Below, piece by piece: positions 11,896-23,622 of a stretch of 64,000 nucleotides of DNA. Under the pieces are notes generated by a model. The model searched no databases, was not told the origin of the DNA, and saw nothing but the letters and a program-made list of their open reading frames with translations. The stretch's first letter is position 1, and every line of letters starts with the position of its first letter. Source of the DNA: Typhlomys cinereus (taxonomy: Eukaryota > Chordata > Mammalia > Rodentia > Platacanthomyidae); contig JALPQD010000207.1 in NCBI GenBank assembly GCA_023101885.1, forward strand, positions 3,337,341 through 3,401,340. The letters run 5' to 3'. Made by a program: the position numbers and the translations under genes.

Positions 11896-12684
11896 TTTCT
11901 TTTTTTTTAATACATTTTTTATTATTATTTCAGCTCATACAAACTTAATGGGTACACCAGTTCCCTCCCTCCCTCCTCCTCCCCCCGTACTCCCTGCTCC
12001 TCCTCCCCACCCCCCTCCCTTCCCATCCCCCAGTGCCTCCCGCCGCAATTCCCAGAGAGTCCTTTCTTGTGCATGCCTGATTTTCCTCTGGGCCCTCCTC
12101 TCCGATGACGTACAAGGACCCAGTGGCCTTTCCCTAAACACTTTCCCGTGTTCCCCTTAGGTATAGGTACACTGCTGTGTCTGCCAATCCCTTGCCTCCA
12201 AACATCTTGGTGCCTTTAGCAGATGCTGGACTTTGTGGGGTCAATAGTGTGTTGGACAATGCGCAGGGCATGTAAAGTCCAATTATGATTGCTTCAGCCC
12301 TAACTTGTATGGAGTAACTTACATATCATTGCTCCTCCCATCCTTTTGCTCTTACAGTCTTACCGCCCCCTCTTCCGCAAATTTCCCTGAGCTTCAGGAT
12401 GAGGAGAGATTAAGCTGGCCTAGTTCTAGGTGGTTGATATAGAGTCTCTGAAGTTCTGGATTGTGGTTTGTTGGTTTTCTTTTGCAGTTTTGCTGCTCCT
12501 GCAATGCCCTTCACTCCATCCTAGTGGGCATTGTATGTTACCCCCTGGCCAGAGACAAAAAGCTGTTAAACTATAGTCTTGCGATAAAAGCACATTCAAA
12601 GGTAGATGCAATAAAAGTGGGAAACCACAGTGAGGGAGGGGTCTATCATCAATTTGCACAACAGTTACTTTTTATCTGCCAGAC
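11896..12684 (-). mobile_element. 5'-truncated L1, 3' UTR only, with TSD
   Basis: This is the reverse complement of the 3' UTR of the L1 at 48596-50452; it shares the 'GATGGAGTGAAGGGCATTGC'-type, 'GTGGAAGAGGGGGCGGTAAG'-type and terminal G-rich segments. GTTTGTGTTTTTTCT occurs at both 11881-11895 and 12685-12699, a perfect 15-bp target duplication. No ORF2 sequence remains. Confidence 0.9.
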
Positions 12685-12699
12685 GTTTGTGTTTTTTCT

Positions 12700-13800
12700 A
12701 AGGCAGAAACTTTTAACATATCTAACCTGAAAATAGCTATAGGCTAGACAAACTGTCTCTCCAAGAGAGAGAACTTCTGCTTGATTTCATTTAGTACCTT
12801 TACTTATCCTGAATGAATGCAAAGAAAACCATTAAGATCTCTTCAGCACTCACCAGATGTAAGCCCCAGTATGAATGGACTTCAGGTATAACTAGATAAA
12901 TGCAGATGTCTTGTTCTGCTCACATACAAAGAAGCCAATGGAGATATACAGTGGGCACTTTTGTTTAATCCATGTCTAAACCATGTCTAATCCATGGCAC
13001 TTTTGTCTAATCAATGAAGACTATTAGCCTCACTGAGAATAAGAAACTCTTGTATCTTGGGATTGGAGAAAGGATTTTGCTCTTTTTGTAACCCCTCTGG
13101 CCTTCTAGTTTTGTTTTGGCCTGTGGCGTGAACCTCTGAACCATGACTTAGGATATGGTATTGAGGACAAAGTTGTACTCCCTACTACAAGATGTTGCTG
13201 CTTTGGGGGTGGGGAAACAGCGTTTGATGGCAGAGAAGCAGTGATCTTTTATGCATGCTTTCATGGCAAAGACTTGGACCTTTCAAGCAGGAGGAAGGGC
13301 AATGGGGACCCTGTGATGCTCAGAAGCACCATCTGGAGGCTGTGTCTCATATTCAGGGGCAGGCAACCAGAAGACATCTATAACTAATCAAACACACAAG
13401 TCCACAGACAGAAGAGGGGAAGTAGATGTCACTTTCAATCACTGGTAGAGAGTCTTCCAATCACAGACTTGCAGAGAGAGAGTGCTCTGTGTTTCTGGTT
13501 CTTCCAAGGGCAAGTGAGATTTCTTCCACACTGAGCTGTGAAGGGAAAGGGATAGAACAGGCTCACCTTCAAAATCACATACTCTTATAAATAAAGGGCA
13601 CTGGGCTCACATCTTGGTGAGCACAACATCAAAACAATCACAAACAAAATTAAATGTGGAATGAAAGGTTTGCTTTTATGCCACAGGTATTAATGGAATG
13701 GAGTTATTTCCAAAACAATGCACTCCTTTAGCAAAAGAAGAAGAGTTCTTATTCAGAGAAAAGTAGCTGTGTTCATGCAGGAGTAAGCACATTCTTGAGC
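12700..13800. other. Unique DNA, no gene seen
   Basis: No recognisable exon or young repeat. A short local duplication is visible at 12953-13016, where 'GCACTTTTGT(T/C)TAATC' occurs twice. Confidence 0.45.
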
Positions 13801-13810
13801 ATTCAAGAGC

Positions 13811-14167
13811 GAAAGATGGCAGACACATGCTGGGTACCTCTTGCTCAATGAAATACATGAAACACTTGTGTGCATGTTTCGTTGGTGTCGTAAATATTTT
13901 CAGGAAGGTGTCTGGGCATGTTCAACTGTGTCACAAAAGATGGCAGACAGGAAAACCACTGGGTGTGCTCAGCTATGTCATAAAAGATGGTGGACAGGAA
14001 GTCTGTAGGCTTCCTCACTGTGTCGTAAAAATGTCAAGCAGGAGTGTCTGTGGGGATGCTCAGCTGGGTTATGAGTTATTAAAGATGGCAGACAGGAATC
14101 CTGTGGGCATGCTCAGTTGAATCATAAAAATGGTGGGCAGGAGGCCTCTGGGTATGCTTAGTGGACA
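13811..14167 (+). repeat. Degenerate ~47-bp minisatellite
   Basis: Successive units carry 'AAGATGG(C/T)(A/G)GACAGGA', then 'TCTGTGGGCATGCTCAGCT', then 'GTGTCATAA'. About six to seven diverged units are readable, and the unit is not a known SINE or L1 segment. The 97-codon open frame across it (13827-14120) is most simply explained by the unit length and not by a gene. Confidence 0.8.
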
Positions 14168-14169
14168 TC

Positions 14170-15100
14170 ATGAAGTTGTTGCTGGAAGAAGAGAAAAGAT
14201 ACCTTGAAGCCTGTTAGGGAATGTGAGCCCAGAGGGGCTGTCCTCCATAAAACTCCACTGTCTTAAATATATGTCAGTAAGTTTTCTTGAGCAAATGCTT
14301 CTTGCTTTATATCCGTAGGGACATTTGCAGAGACTTGTTTTTGTTGATATTTCTGTAGCACTGTGGACAAGCTCCACATGCCTGGCTCTTCATGCTGTAA
14401 CACCGAGATATAATACTGCACAGATCTAATACTATAGTGGGATATAGTACTCCATAGTATCCAGGTACAATTGAAACAGAAATTATAGCAGCTAATGCAA
14501 CTTTAAGCAATTATAACATAGAATTCACTATCATAATGGCAAAAATGGGAAAACAATATAATTACTTTTGTATACTAATATTTTCTTCTGTTTGAAGCTC
14601 AAATATAAAATATATTGTCATGATTAATGGTAAAGGCTGAAAGCAGCAGGTAATGAATTAAAACTCTTGAGAACAATTTAAGTAAAAGTTAGATGTCGTT
14701 GAATCCTCAGTCTTCACTCAGGATTCATTGACCTTTAATTGACACTTAATTCTGTGTGGTGATCTGTTTTGAAAACCCAAACATATTGAAAGCAACAATT
14801 ATGAGGGTGAATAAACATCCTAGTTAACACCAGGGGAATGATCTGTAGAAAAACAGTAAATTGTTATTGATGACGTTCTTGACATAAAGTGGTAGAAATG
14901 TGTTTATCATATTGTTAGAAGAGAATGCTGCATGTGATATGCATCCTAGATGTCTCAAGAATGACACTTCAAGTAAAACCAACTCAAAATCTTGGAAGGC
15001 TCATAGAAGCTAAAGTCTCAATTCTACATAATGTTGGGAAACATTCTCTGGATAATAACCTAGCTGGAATTTAATAAAATGGCTGTCGCAATTTGTCTTC
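14170..15100. other. Unique AT-rich DNA, no gene seen
   Basis: No recognisable exon, RNA gene or repeat by eye. Confidence 0.45.
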
Positions 15101-15104
15101 ATGG

Positions 15105-15525
15105 TTGCTGATAAAATCATGACAAAGCAGCTTAAAGGAATGAAGGGTTTAATTTTGGCTTACAATGGTCCAGCTATACTTCCTCGTCAACCCTTGGCAG
15201 AATAAGAAGCCACAGCAGCACCAAGGGCTGAGGGAACTGACCACATCATATCAAGTAACAACTGAGAGAGGGAGAATCCTTACTTGCCAGACCAATATAT
15301 CTGGTCAAGCACATAGAAGGATGCCAATTTCCTCAACCATCTCTCTGTATTCACCAATCCAGGACCTAGTCCTACCCACCATGGTTTGGACCTTCCCCAT
15401 CAACTAGACAATCTCCTGCAGGTTTGGTCTAGGTTTAATTCAACTACTAATTCTCTATAAATGTTCCTGGAGCTCCAACCTTCAACCATCAAGTTGATAC
15501 CTGTGTCTAACTATGACCCTGGCCA
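15105..15525 (-). repeat. Rodent interspersed repeat (URR1-like?), copy 2
   Basis: Nearly full-length: 'ATCATGACAAAGCAGCTTAA', 'TTTAATTTTGGCTTACAATG', 'GGGAACTGACCACATCATAT', 'CAACTAGACAATCTCCTGCA' and the terminal 'AAGTTGATACCTGTGTCTAA'. It aligns in order with the copies at 1955 and, inverted, 21950 and 47818. Confidence 0.68.
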
Positions 15526-15604
15526 TATATCTTTTGTGTCAGCCTAATGCTTCTAAAATGCATAAAGTACAAGCATTAGAATCTGGGGTCAAAACTCTAG
15601 AACT

Positions 15605-15860
15605 CTCATTTTAAAAATGGACTTGGAGGTTCATTACATAATCCCAATCCTAGGTATATGGAGACAGGACGGTCCTTGGGACTACTGGCCAACCACTTTA
15701 GGCCAAACTGAGAATCCCAGGTTTAGTGAGATAACCTGTCTCCAAAAGTAAGGAGAATAATAGAAAATGGCGCCTAGCATTGGCCTCTGGACTCCATGCA
15801 TACATGGATGGGTGAGTGTCTCTGCACATACATGTATATAACACACAACCTCATTCACAC
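15605..15860 (+). mobile_element. B3-like SINE, diverged
   Basis: 'CATTACATAATCCCAATCCT', 'GGTTTAGTGAGATAACCTGT', 'CTCCAAAAGTAAGGAG' and 'TGGCCTCTGGACTCCATGCA' follow the order of a B3 body. An ACA-rich tail follows to about 15860. Confidence 0.6.
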
Positions 15861-16715
15861 AAATAAGTAGATAAATGAATTGTCAAGTGAATGGATACAT
15901 GTGCATGATCATAAATGTAAAGCCAGTGAGATCAGAGAGAAAGGAGAAAGTAGTACCTATGAGAAGGAAACATCTCCTAAGATCCACACAATCAGGAGCC
16001 TCTATACTATGATGAAAATGTCGAAACTTCATGTACCATGTGCATGGGAGTGTGGTGATGGAAACACAGAAGGGAAGTGCGGGTAGGGAAGCCACATGCA
16101 TCTGTGGTCAAAGCAGTTAGACAGTGATGAAGCAGCTGTGCTACACAGCTTGGCATGGGGGAGGCTGGCAGGTGAGGCTTTGCAGATTGAGACTTGACTG
16201 TGCTTCTTCCAAGGCTCAGGGGTTAAGACTGTGCCTCCCAAGGCTGAAGACTGAAGTTTATTCCTCCATAGATCCACAGCTGTAACTGGAAAGGATCACC
16301 AGAAACACCAGCACAAAACAGAACCATGGGGCCGGGGGTAGGGGGGATAGGGGTCTATGACATAGTCCAACCACATAGGCCAAAGAGTAAGAGAAAGAAT
16401 TCATCAAGGATGTGGAATGTGAGGCAGGTCTGAGAAACCACAGTTTCTATACACAGTTGGTAGTCTTTGGTTAAAAGAAATTATCTCAGACTTAGAACCA
16501 CACAGGGGACACTGGGGGAGACAAATCTACACAAAACAAAGCAAAAGGACATGACTATAGAATGCAAATTAGAAGAAGGAGACAGGGAAAGGTGAGAAAA
16601 TAGGGACAACACAGGGAGTAGATGAAGGGTTTTATTAAGTACATGTATTTACATGGATGATAATAACAAGGAGCAAAACTCATCAGTAAATAAAAGGCAT
16701 AAAAAAGTCTGGCCA

Positions 16716-16924
16716 AAGCTGGTGGAGGCCTTCGGGACTAACTACATCGACAGATATGATGAGATCTGCCACCACTGGGGCGGCAATGTCCCGGGTCCTG
16801 GTTCTGTGGTCCAAATCACCAAGCAGGAGAAAGCCAAGTCTGGGAAGCCGGCCACCAAGCTAGATAGATGTACACTGCTGAGTGTTCTGTACATAAATAA
16901 AAACTGTCCTTCATGCAGCAAAAA
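16716..16924 (+). pseudogene. RPL7A processed pseudogene, 5'-truncated
   Basis: The open frame from 16716 reads as the last ~50 residues of ribosomal protein L7a (large ribosomal subunit, eL8), with recognisable RYDEI..HWGGNV and KPATKL segments. Several residues differ from the family, for example ICHHWGG where IRRHWGG is expected. The normal stop has been lost, so the frame runs on into the former 3' UTR; that UTR is itself recognisable (ATGTACACTG..TTCTGTACATAAATAAA). An AATAAA signal and an A run at about 16920-16931 follow. AAAAAA(G/A)TCTGGCCA occurs at 16701-16715 and 16925-16939, a near-perfect target duplication. Truncation, A tail and duplication together indicate an L1-driven retrocopy. 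It cannot encode functional L7a. The identification is from memory of the protein; a search would settle it. Confidence 0.9.
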
Positions 16925-17821
16925 AAAAAAATCTGGCCAGCAAAAAAATAAATAAATAAAGAAGGGCTTATGAGTCTGAAGTTTGTAAACTCAATAAGCT
17001 ACATACAACTTCTGGAAAATAATGACAGTAACGATAATAACAATAGTAATAATAAAAGGAAATCAGGTTCTATTGAAATGAACTGTACACTGAGGTTCTC
17101 ATGGTTGAAGTTGGGAAATGAGTGCATCCTAGACAAGGAAAAGCCTGAGGACCACACCGATCAACCCAAAATGAGTCAGAGAAAGGATATTTTGAGTCAT
17201 TGTTAACATGACCTCAAGTTAAAATGAACTCTTTGCATTTTAATAGGGAAATTGGCAACAGTTAGATATGTTGATGGTATAACTGTAAGTCAACTATTTG
17301 TGAGGAATTCTGTTTAGTACTGAAATTTCTTGACACTGGGCTACTTATCAAACTAACTGCCAGTTTATTTAATGTTATGAAAAATAAAATTAGGACAGAC
17401 TACTATCTGGTAGATGAATAATGAGAAAGAAGGTATTGATTTTTCTGTTGTACAGCCAACAGTGTCTTGGCACTTGGGGTTCTCCGCAGGGCAACAGGCT
17501 CTTGATGGAGTCCCCCCTCTCCTGAAGGAACTGACAAGGAATTCCCACATGCCTCCTTAAGAAACTGGTAAGTCCCAAATTATATCTGAGTGTTTTATAG
17601 GTTTAGAAAACTTCCCGGTGAGACCTACGATGTATTCTTATGGTTAGAGGCCACAGAAAGGAAACAATAGATGTCTACCATGTTCTCAGGAAAGCAGCAT
17701 TCTGATCTTGACGCCAGTATTGGCAACGTGTCCAAGGAACATGGCACACGCAGTATCTCTGTGTCTCTAGCAAGAGGAGGAAAGGTACCTTTTTGCAATG
17801 TTCTGATACATCTTTATATTC

Positions 17822-17831
17822 CATTTATTTA

Positions 17832-17872
<41 letters not shown>

Positions 17873-18010
17873 TGTGTGCATACCATCACCTACAGGTAGA
17901 GGTCAGAGGACAACTTCTTCAACTTCCTTCCACCATGTGGGTCTTTTGGAACTGAGCTTAGGTCACCCAGAGAAGGTACTTACTTACTTGCTGACCTGAC
18001 TCACCAGCGC
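17822..18010 (-). mobile_element. B2 SINE, minus strand
   Basis: Plus-strand hallmarks of inverted B2: 'GTAGAGGTCAGAGGACAACT', 'CCTTCCACCATGTGGGTC', 'GGAACTGAGCTTAGGTCACC'. The tail has become (TG)n(AG)n at 17832-17871. Confidence 0.8.
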
Positions 18011-18889
18011 TGTGTTTGGATACACTGATCAACAGATTTCATGTTTATTTCTCATTTCCCGATAGCTTTGCTAGATGAAGATGGTTGGGAATATGGAAAA
18101 TGCATAAAGTAATTGAATATCATGGGGATCAAAGAATCCATATCTCTACTATTCTGCATCATTACAACTTACAGAACTCCTGGGAGTATTTTATTTCAGT
18201 TAAGGATCTCATTGTGTTGTCAATTAAAAGTAAAAATTAATTGTATTTTTACTGAACACTCCCTTAGAAGCCTGTATATTTAGAGGTTGGATTCTCTTCG
18301 TAAGAGATATGGAATGACCAGAGTTTGTTAAAATCTATGAAAAATCTGTAATTTTGCATTTTAAAAGATAGCAATTATGCCTAAGGATGTTTTTGCACTT
18401 GTTTTAGCTTTGTATGTACTTGAGAAAGAACTTTTCTATTTTATATTAGGATAAACATAGCACCTTGCCAACATTAATTTCTTTCACAGTGTTAATTATT
18501 CAAATTATTCTTAACTAGAGATTGATTGGAGCAGGTGAATGAATGCAAGATGCTTGTACAGACTTGGAGCTTGGTCAGTGCAAGGTCTTTGTTGCTTTGA
18601 ATCATTCTGGTTGTTAATAAGAATGCTAGTCTCAATATCAACCACCAAATCCTTGAATTAACCCTTATTGGATAAGGTAAGCTCCGATTTGCCTAGAACT
18701 CCCAGCCAAGAATGTTGAACTTCTGGGCTTCCAAGAGTTCTTAGTCCACTGTGGGGTGAACAAACACAAAATCGTCATCCCCTATCAGCATGAGAGACTG
18801 ACATAGGTAATGTCCCCTCTGCTTGTCAGAAATGCTTCTCCAGGATGAACGCTGGGTTGCACAGGCTGGGAGGGAAGGCTGAGTCCCCT

Positions 18890-19210
18890 AATTGATGAAG
18901 TTCACAGGGCCCCAGCCAGGAGGTGACGCACTGCAGCAGTGCTGTCATTGCGTGAGGATCGCATGGTCCTGGCCAGGTTCTGCTGTTGCTATGACTACAT
19001 CATCTGCACTCACAGCGTCCACACTGCTCCTTCCAGAGGCAGGATATGGCGTGGGGGCAGCGTCTAAGCAGCGTCTAGGCTCCTGAAGCCATGCGCAACA
19101 GTTTCTCAGCACAGTGAAGCAGAGGCAGAAGGAGATGCTGAGCGCCCGAGGAAGCTGTGATGTGTGTCGGGCTGGCTGAGGAAATCCCAGGGTGCCATGC
19201 CTGCATGTTT
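18890..19210. other. GC- and CpG-richer unique segment
   Basis: Richer in G+C and CpG than its surroundings, with a small direct duplication of 'GCGTCTA' near 19060-19080. No reading frame gives a recognisable protein. A decayed retrocopy or an old regulatory segment are both possible. Confidence 0.3.
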
Positions 19211-19375
19211 AATGCAAAAGCTCGCCCTCAGACTGACTTCAGTCTTGGCTCCTCTTCTCATCTCTGCATCCAGCCACATGACAGCTATTCTCCATTCCTC
19301 CCACATTTGGAACTTCCTGTCTTAAATATAAAAACAAATATACATATAGATTTTTTTTGTTTGTTTGTTTTTTGG

Positions 19376-19518
19376 TTTGTTTTCGTTGTATTTTTTTTTT
19401 AAAACAGGGTCTCCTGTAGCCCAGGCTGGCCTCAGGGCTCATGTAACCAAGAATGATTTTGAATTGATCTCTTATCTTCACTTCCTAAATGCTGGAATTA
19501 CAGGTGTCATGTCAGCTT
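19376..19518 (-). mobile_element. B1 SINE, minus strand
   Basis: Plus strand shows a T run, 'AACAGGGTCTCCTGTAGCCC', 'AGGCTGGCCTCAGGGCTCAT', and 'AAATGCTGGAATTACAGGTG', the complement of a standard B1 (7SL-derived). Confidence 0.85.
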
Positions 19519-19639
19519 TTATGAAGATAGATTTTTTTTTGTTTACAAAGAAAACATTTAACAACTGTTTCAAACAGCTGGTTTATGTTAATTTGTCTTA
19601 GAGTTCTTCTCTTGTGAGTTTCTTCTCTGGTTATTATAA

Positions 19640-19910
19640 GCCCATACTTTGCTATACATAAGTATAATCCTTTTTATTCATTTAACTATAATTTATTTAA
19701 GATTCATTTAAATTATGTTGATAATTTTGTAGTTTATAAAATGATGCTATAATTCATAGTTTAAATTACAGTAATGAAATATAATTTAAACATAACTTGA
19801 CTTAGTAATAATTTGTAATACCCATATAGTTTCATAATTTATGAAGTGACAGTATAATTTTATAAGTTAAATTGTAGTTGCTTAAAGTAATTTAAATTTA
19901 AAAATTATGT
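19640..19910. repeat. Very AT-rich tract with repeated ATAATTTA motifs
   Basis: About 270 bases of strongly AT-rich sequence in which ATAATTTA, TTTAAATTA and close variants recur at irregular 20-40 base spacing. It may be a degenerate tandem array. Confidence 0.55.
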
Positions 19911-20339
19911 TTCTTCATTATGTTTTATGGAACTGCACAAAAAGAAGGAAGAAACTGTTTAGGGTCATATCTCAAAATAAATGCTAAGTCAGTACTTTAT
20001 TTTTGTATTTTTAAGTTGCCCTTCAACTTTTTCCATCAGTTTTTCCAATGACTAGGTGAAGAACTTTGGAAACTCACCTACATGGAAAATCCCCAGGTGT
20101 GGGATTTCCAATCCAACCACCCCACATGTGAAACACTGTATTTCCTCCACTAGAGTTGAGCTTTGTCCTCCTCAGAACTGTGTAGAAGGATGTATTTCAT
20201 AAAATATCTCCAAAATTTTGGTGACCCTGGTCTCTTTTGCTGATACCCATCTAATAATAGCTATTGTTTTCTCTTATAATTTTCCTTTTATTCACTTATT
20301 TTTGCACTTGCTTATTTGAAAATTGACTTTAAAAATTTT

Positions 20340-20672
20340 TGAATTCTTACGTTTTTTTAAAGTGTGCATGTGCATGTGTTAGTCAGGGAGCACATGCACC
20401 TTGGAGCACAGGTAGAAGTCAGAGGACAACCTTAGAGGTCACTCTTGCCTTCTGCCTTATTGGAAGTGAGATCTTTTGTTGTTTTCTGTGTTGTACGCCA
20501 AGCCAGCCAGCCCAGGAACTGGAAAGGATTCTCACCTAGGGCTTCCCAACTCTGCAGAGGAGAGCTGGATGACAGATGTGCTCTACTGCTTCTGGGTCTG
20601 AGTGGATGCTGGGGATTCCAACTCGGGTCCCCAAGTCACCAAAGGCTTTGCCCACTGAGTCATTTCAAAATG
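20340..20672 (-). mobile_element. B3 SINE, minus strand, near full length
   Basis: 'GTAGAAGTCAGAGGACAACC', 'GGATGCTGGGGATTCCAACT', 'CGGGTCCCCAAGTCACCAAA' and 'GCTTTGCCCACTGAGTCATT' are the complement of a B3 from tail to head. The TG-alternating region at 20362-20390 is the tail. Confidence 0.78.
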
Positions 20673-21949
20673 CTTTTGCATATTTAAAATGAAGTCAAAA
20701 TCCCCATCTTCCTTACTTGTTGGTTTATGAGTTCTACTTAGAAAAGATTTCCCCACAGTGGGTTCTCTCACATCACCCAAAATTACTTGTTGTTATTTTC
20801 ACATTTTAGTCTTGAAACCACTTGAAAATAATTTGATCCATTTAGTAGAAAGTATAACACACAGAGCCAGAATCTCATCTATCTTGCTGGGATAACCAAT
20901 TACTTATTTACAGAAGGATTTATCTCTTGCTTCTGGCTTGAGTGTCATTTTTTAACCTACGCTAAGCCTCCACATATATTTGATTTATTTATACATTTTG
21001 TACTATATTGTCCTGGTCTATCTGTCTATATCTCCAAAATAATGGATTTCTTACCCAGGCAGATTATTTACTTCATAAGATATGCAGGGAGGTCCCAGGC
21101 AAATCATTACACTGGACTTACTTTTCAGTGTGAGAAACCAACTGGGGATAGAAAACTACCAAGAGCCTTTGGAATAAGCTAGGCACAAAGTTTCATTTTG
21201 GCCAGATCTCTCCCTTGCTTCCTTTGCTATAATTCTGGAAATGATCACACAATGTATCCTGTAGAGATGAGAGAATGGCAACTTCTTTTCAAATGCAAAT
21301 ATTCAAGGGTCTAAATTATTCCCTTAGCAAAATAAAATGTAGTGGGAAACTAAATCCTAAAACCCAGGAGTCGAAACCCTGATTGATTACATTGCACCAG
21401 AGGGCCTGGAGAAGCCTTCAGAATGCCTTGCATTTTAAAAGAGATTTTGTCTTTGTGTTCCCAGTGCATTTATCTCCCTAAAACCACATTAGACTAATCC
21501 CATAGTCAGCTGCCCTCCAAGGCCAGTGCCAGGCGCTTGGTAGAAATTCAAAATGTGATTTTGAAATGGTATATTTTTTTCAATGCAACTAGAGACAGAT
21601 GTCTGTGGTTCCCCAGGAGAGGTAGGATAAAGCAGTGTCTTTTCTTTATCATATTTGCAGGTTGCAGAGGCAAACTTTATTCTTTGTCCAAAACCATGAA
21701 ATCCTGTGGAACAAGAACACAGCTGGAGAGATCTATTCATTGGCAGCCCTGAGTTTCTCCAATCCAAATGGTACTGGAACTTTCAAATGTGCTAGGAGAC
21801 ACAGGAAGCCCACTTGAAGATTAAAAAAGGTAGTTCACTCCAGCATCTGAAAGAAATAAAAGCCACCTGAGTGCTAGAGTCAAGTTCTTTCTTCATTGTT
21901 AATCTGTTAGGATACAAACAGGATCTAAGAACCCAGAAACATGCTGAGA

Positions 21950-22480
21950 AAATATCTGTGCCAGTTAGATAGAGGTGCCAATTTGCCCATGGAAGGTTGA
22001 GGATTTGAGCATATCCATGTAGAATTAGGGTCCTGAGCAAGACTGAAAAACATTGTCTAATTGATATGGGAAGACCTAGCTTACAATGAGAGGGACCATT
22101 CCTTGAGAGATAAGATGGAGTGAGTAGGTTCAGTAAGTTGGTACCATTTGGCAGACTCACAGTATGGCAAGTGAGGTTTGCCCTTTTCTCAGCAATCCCT
22201 GTAAATATGGTGTGTCCAGTTCCCTCAGCTCCTGGTGTTGGTATGAGCTCTCCTGCCAAGTCAGTATTGGGCACCAGGCTTCTGCACAAAGGAAAAGCTT
22301 CCCTGAGAAGCTCCATTGAAGAGGCAGATAATACTGGTCTGTCTTCCCATCAGATGATTGACTCATCTGCCTTCCCATCAGATAATTGTGGTTGGTGACG
22401 TACAAAAGAGACCAGATGCTGCTAATCAACTGGGTGGTGAGGGGTCTTGTGTCACTTCCAGCCTGGTGCATTTAGCTCAT
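21950..22480 (+). repeat. Rodent interspersed repeat (URR1-like?), copy 3
   Basis: Opposite orientation to copies 1 and 2: starts near 'GAGGTGCCAATTTGCCCATG', includes 'AATTGATATGGGAAGACC', 'GGTGTGTCCAGTTCCCTCAG' and 'GGTATGAGCTCTCCTGCCAA'. A ~20-base local duplication around 'CTTCCCATCAGATGATTG' is seen at 22340-22390. Confidence 0.62.
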
Positions 22481-22869
22481 TCTGTGTGGAGGAAGCGGAT
22501 GGTGCTGAGCTTGTGATATCAAAGGTCCTAAAGCACTGATTAGAATTCTTTCATCCATGTTCATTCTTGAAAGGCTGGTTGCAGGCTGACCTCAAATGTA
22601 CTCTGGGACTTTTCCTGCAAAACAATGTAGGTAACATTTTCATTTATGGAGTCTATGTCCCACTTACCTTTAAGGAGACTATATCTACCTACCCCAAAGT
22701 GCCTTCATGTTCCTTCTTCTACTTTGAGGTCTATGGCAGACCATTCAGATTCCTGATTCCAGGCAACAAGACACAGTCTCTTTTCTTGAGGGTTTGCTCT
22801 GCTCTTCTGGAATGCTGAGCCAATCATCAAGGAATCACCTTCCTCTGTGTCTTGCTTCTTTCAATAAAG

Positions 22870-23551
22870 CGTCTCTGAGTTCATCTTGTGGTTCCACATG
22901 AACACATAAATCTTTTGTGTGAAGTGGCCAGCTACATTTCTTGATGATTTCAATGATCCTCCATCCTATTAGGATATACAGTAGACATTAATTAGATGTG
23001 CTGGATTCCAGTCTGTTAGTCATGAATATGCCTTCTAAGTTTTTGACTATTGAAGCCAGAAGTTTTTATTCCAGTAAATCCAGCTTACTGATTGTGTTCT
23101 ATGCCTTGACCAAGAAGCTTCTGCATATCCAAATTTAAAAGAAAAATATCCTATAATGCCTTCTGACATCTAATAAATACAGATTGTAGATTTCCCAATG
23201 TGATCTACTTTTAGAGAGTTTTCTATATAGTGTGAAAGGGGGAGGACTCTATTTTTCTTCCACACAAATGGTTTCTGATGTCCAATAGCTCAGGCACCAT
23301 CTGTTAAAAGGTTTTACTTCCTCCATTGCATTACTTTGATGCGTTTGTTAAAAAAAAATCAATCACCCCTAAGTGTACAGTTCTCTTTTTGGGTCTGGTC
23401 TGATCCCTGGATCTGACATTCATGACAACAGCCTATTAAATGTTAAAAATGAGGCAGATTAAACCCAAGTCCCTGAATTTGTTCCACTTTTGTAAAAGTG
23501 TTTTAGTTTTTGTATGTTCTCTATATACCCACATCTTCTTATTTGGTTTTT

Positions 23552-23622
<71 letters not shown>

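Noticed and set aside
16170..16290. 'GGCTCAGGGGTTAAGACTGT' considered as another SINE head
   Set aside because: Box A-like words are present but box B and the family body do not follow convincingly.
18892..19086. CpG-richer block considered as a promoter island
   Set aside because: Too short, with modest CpG content and no adjacent exon recognised.
21792..22316. 174-codon minus-strand frame
   Set aside because: Lies across an interspersed repeat with copies at 1955, 15105 and 47818; the frame is not kept in those copies.
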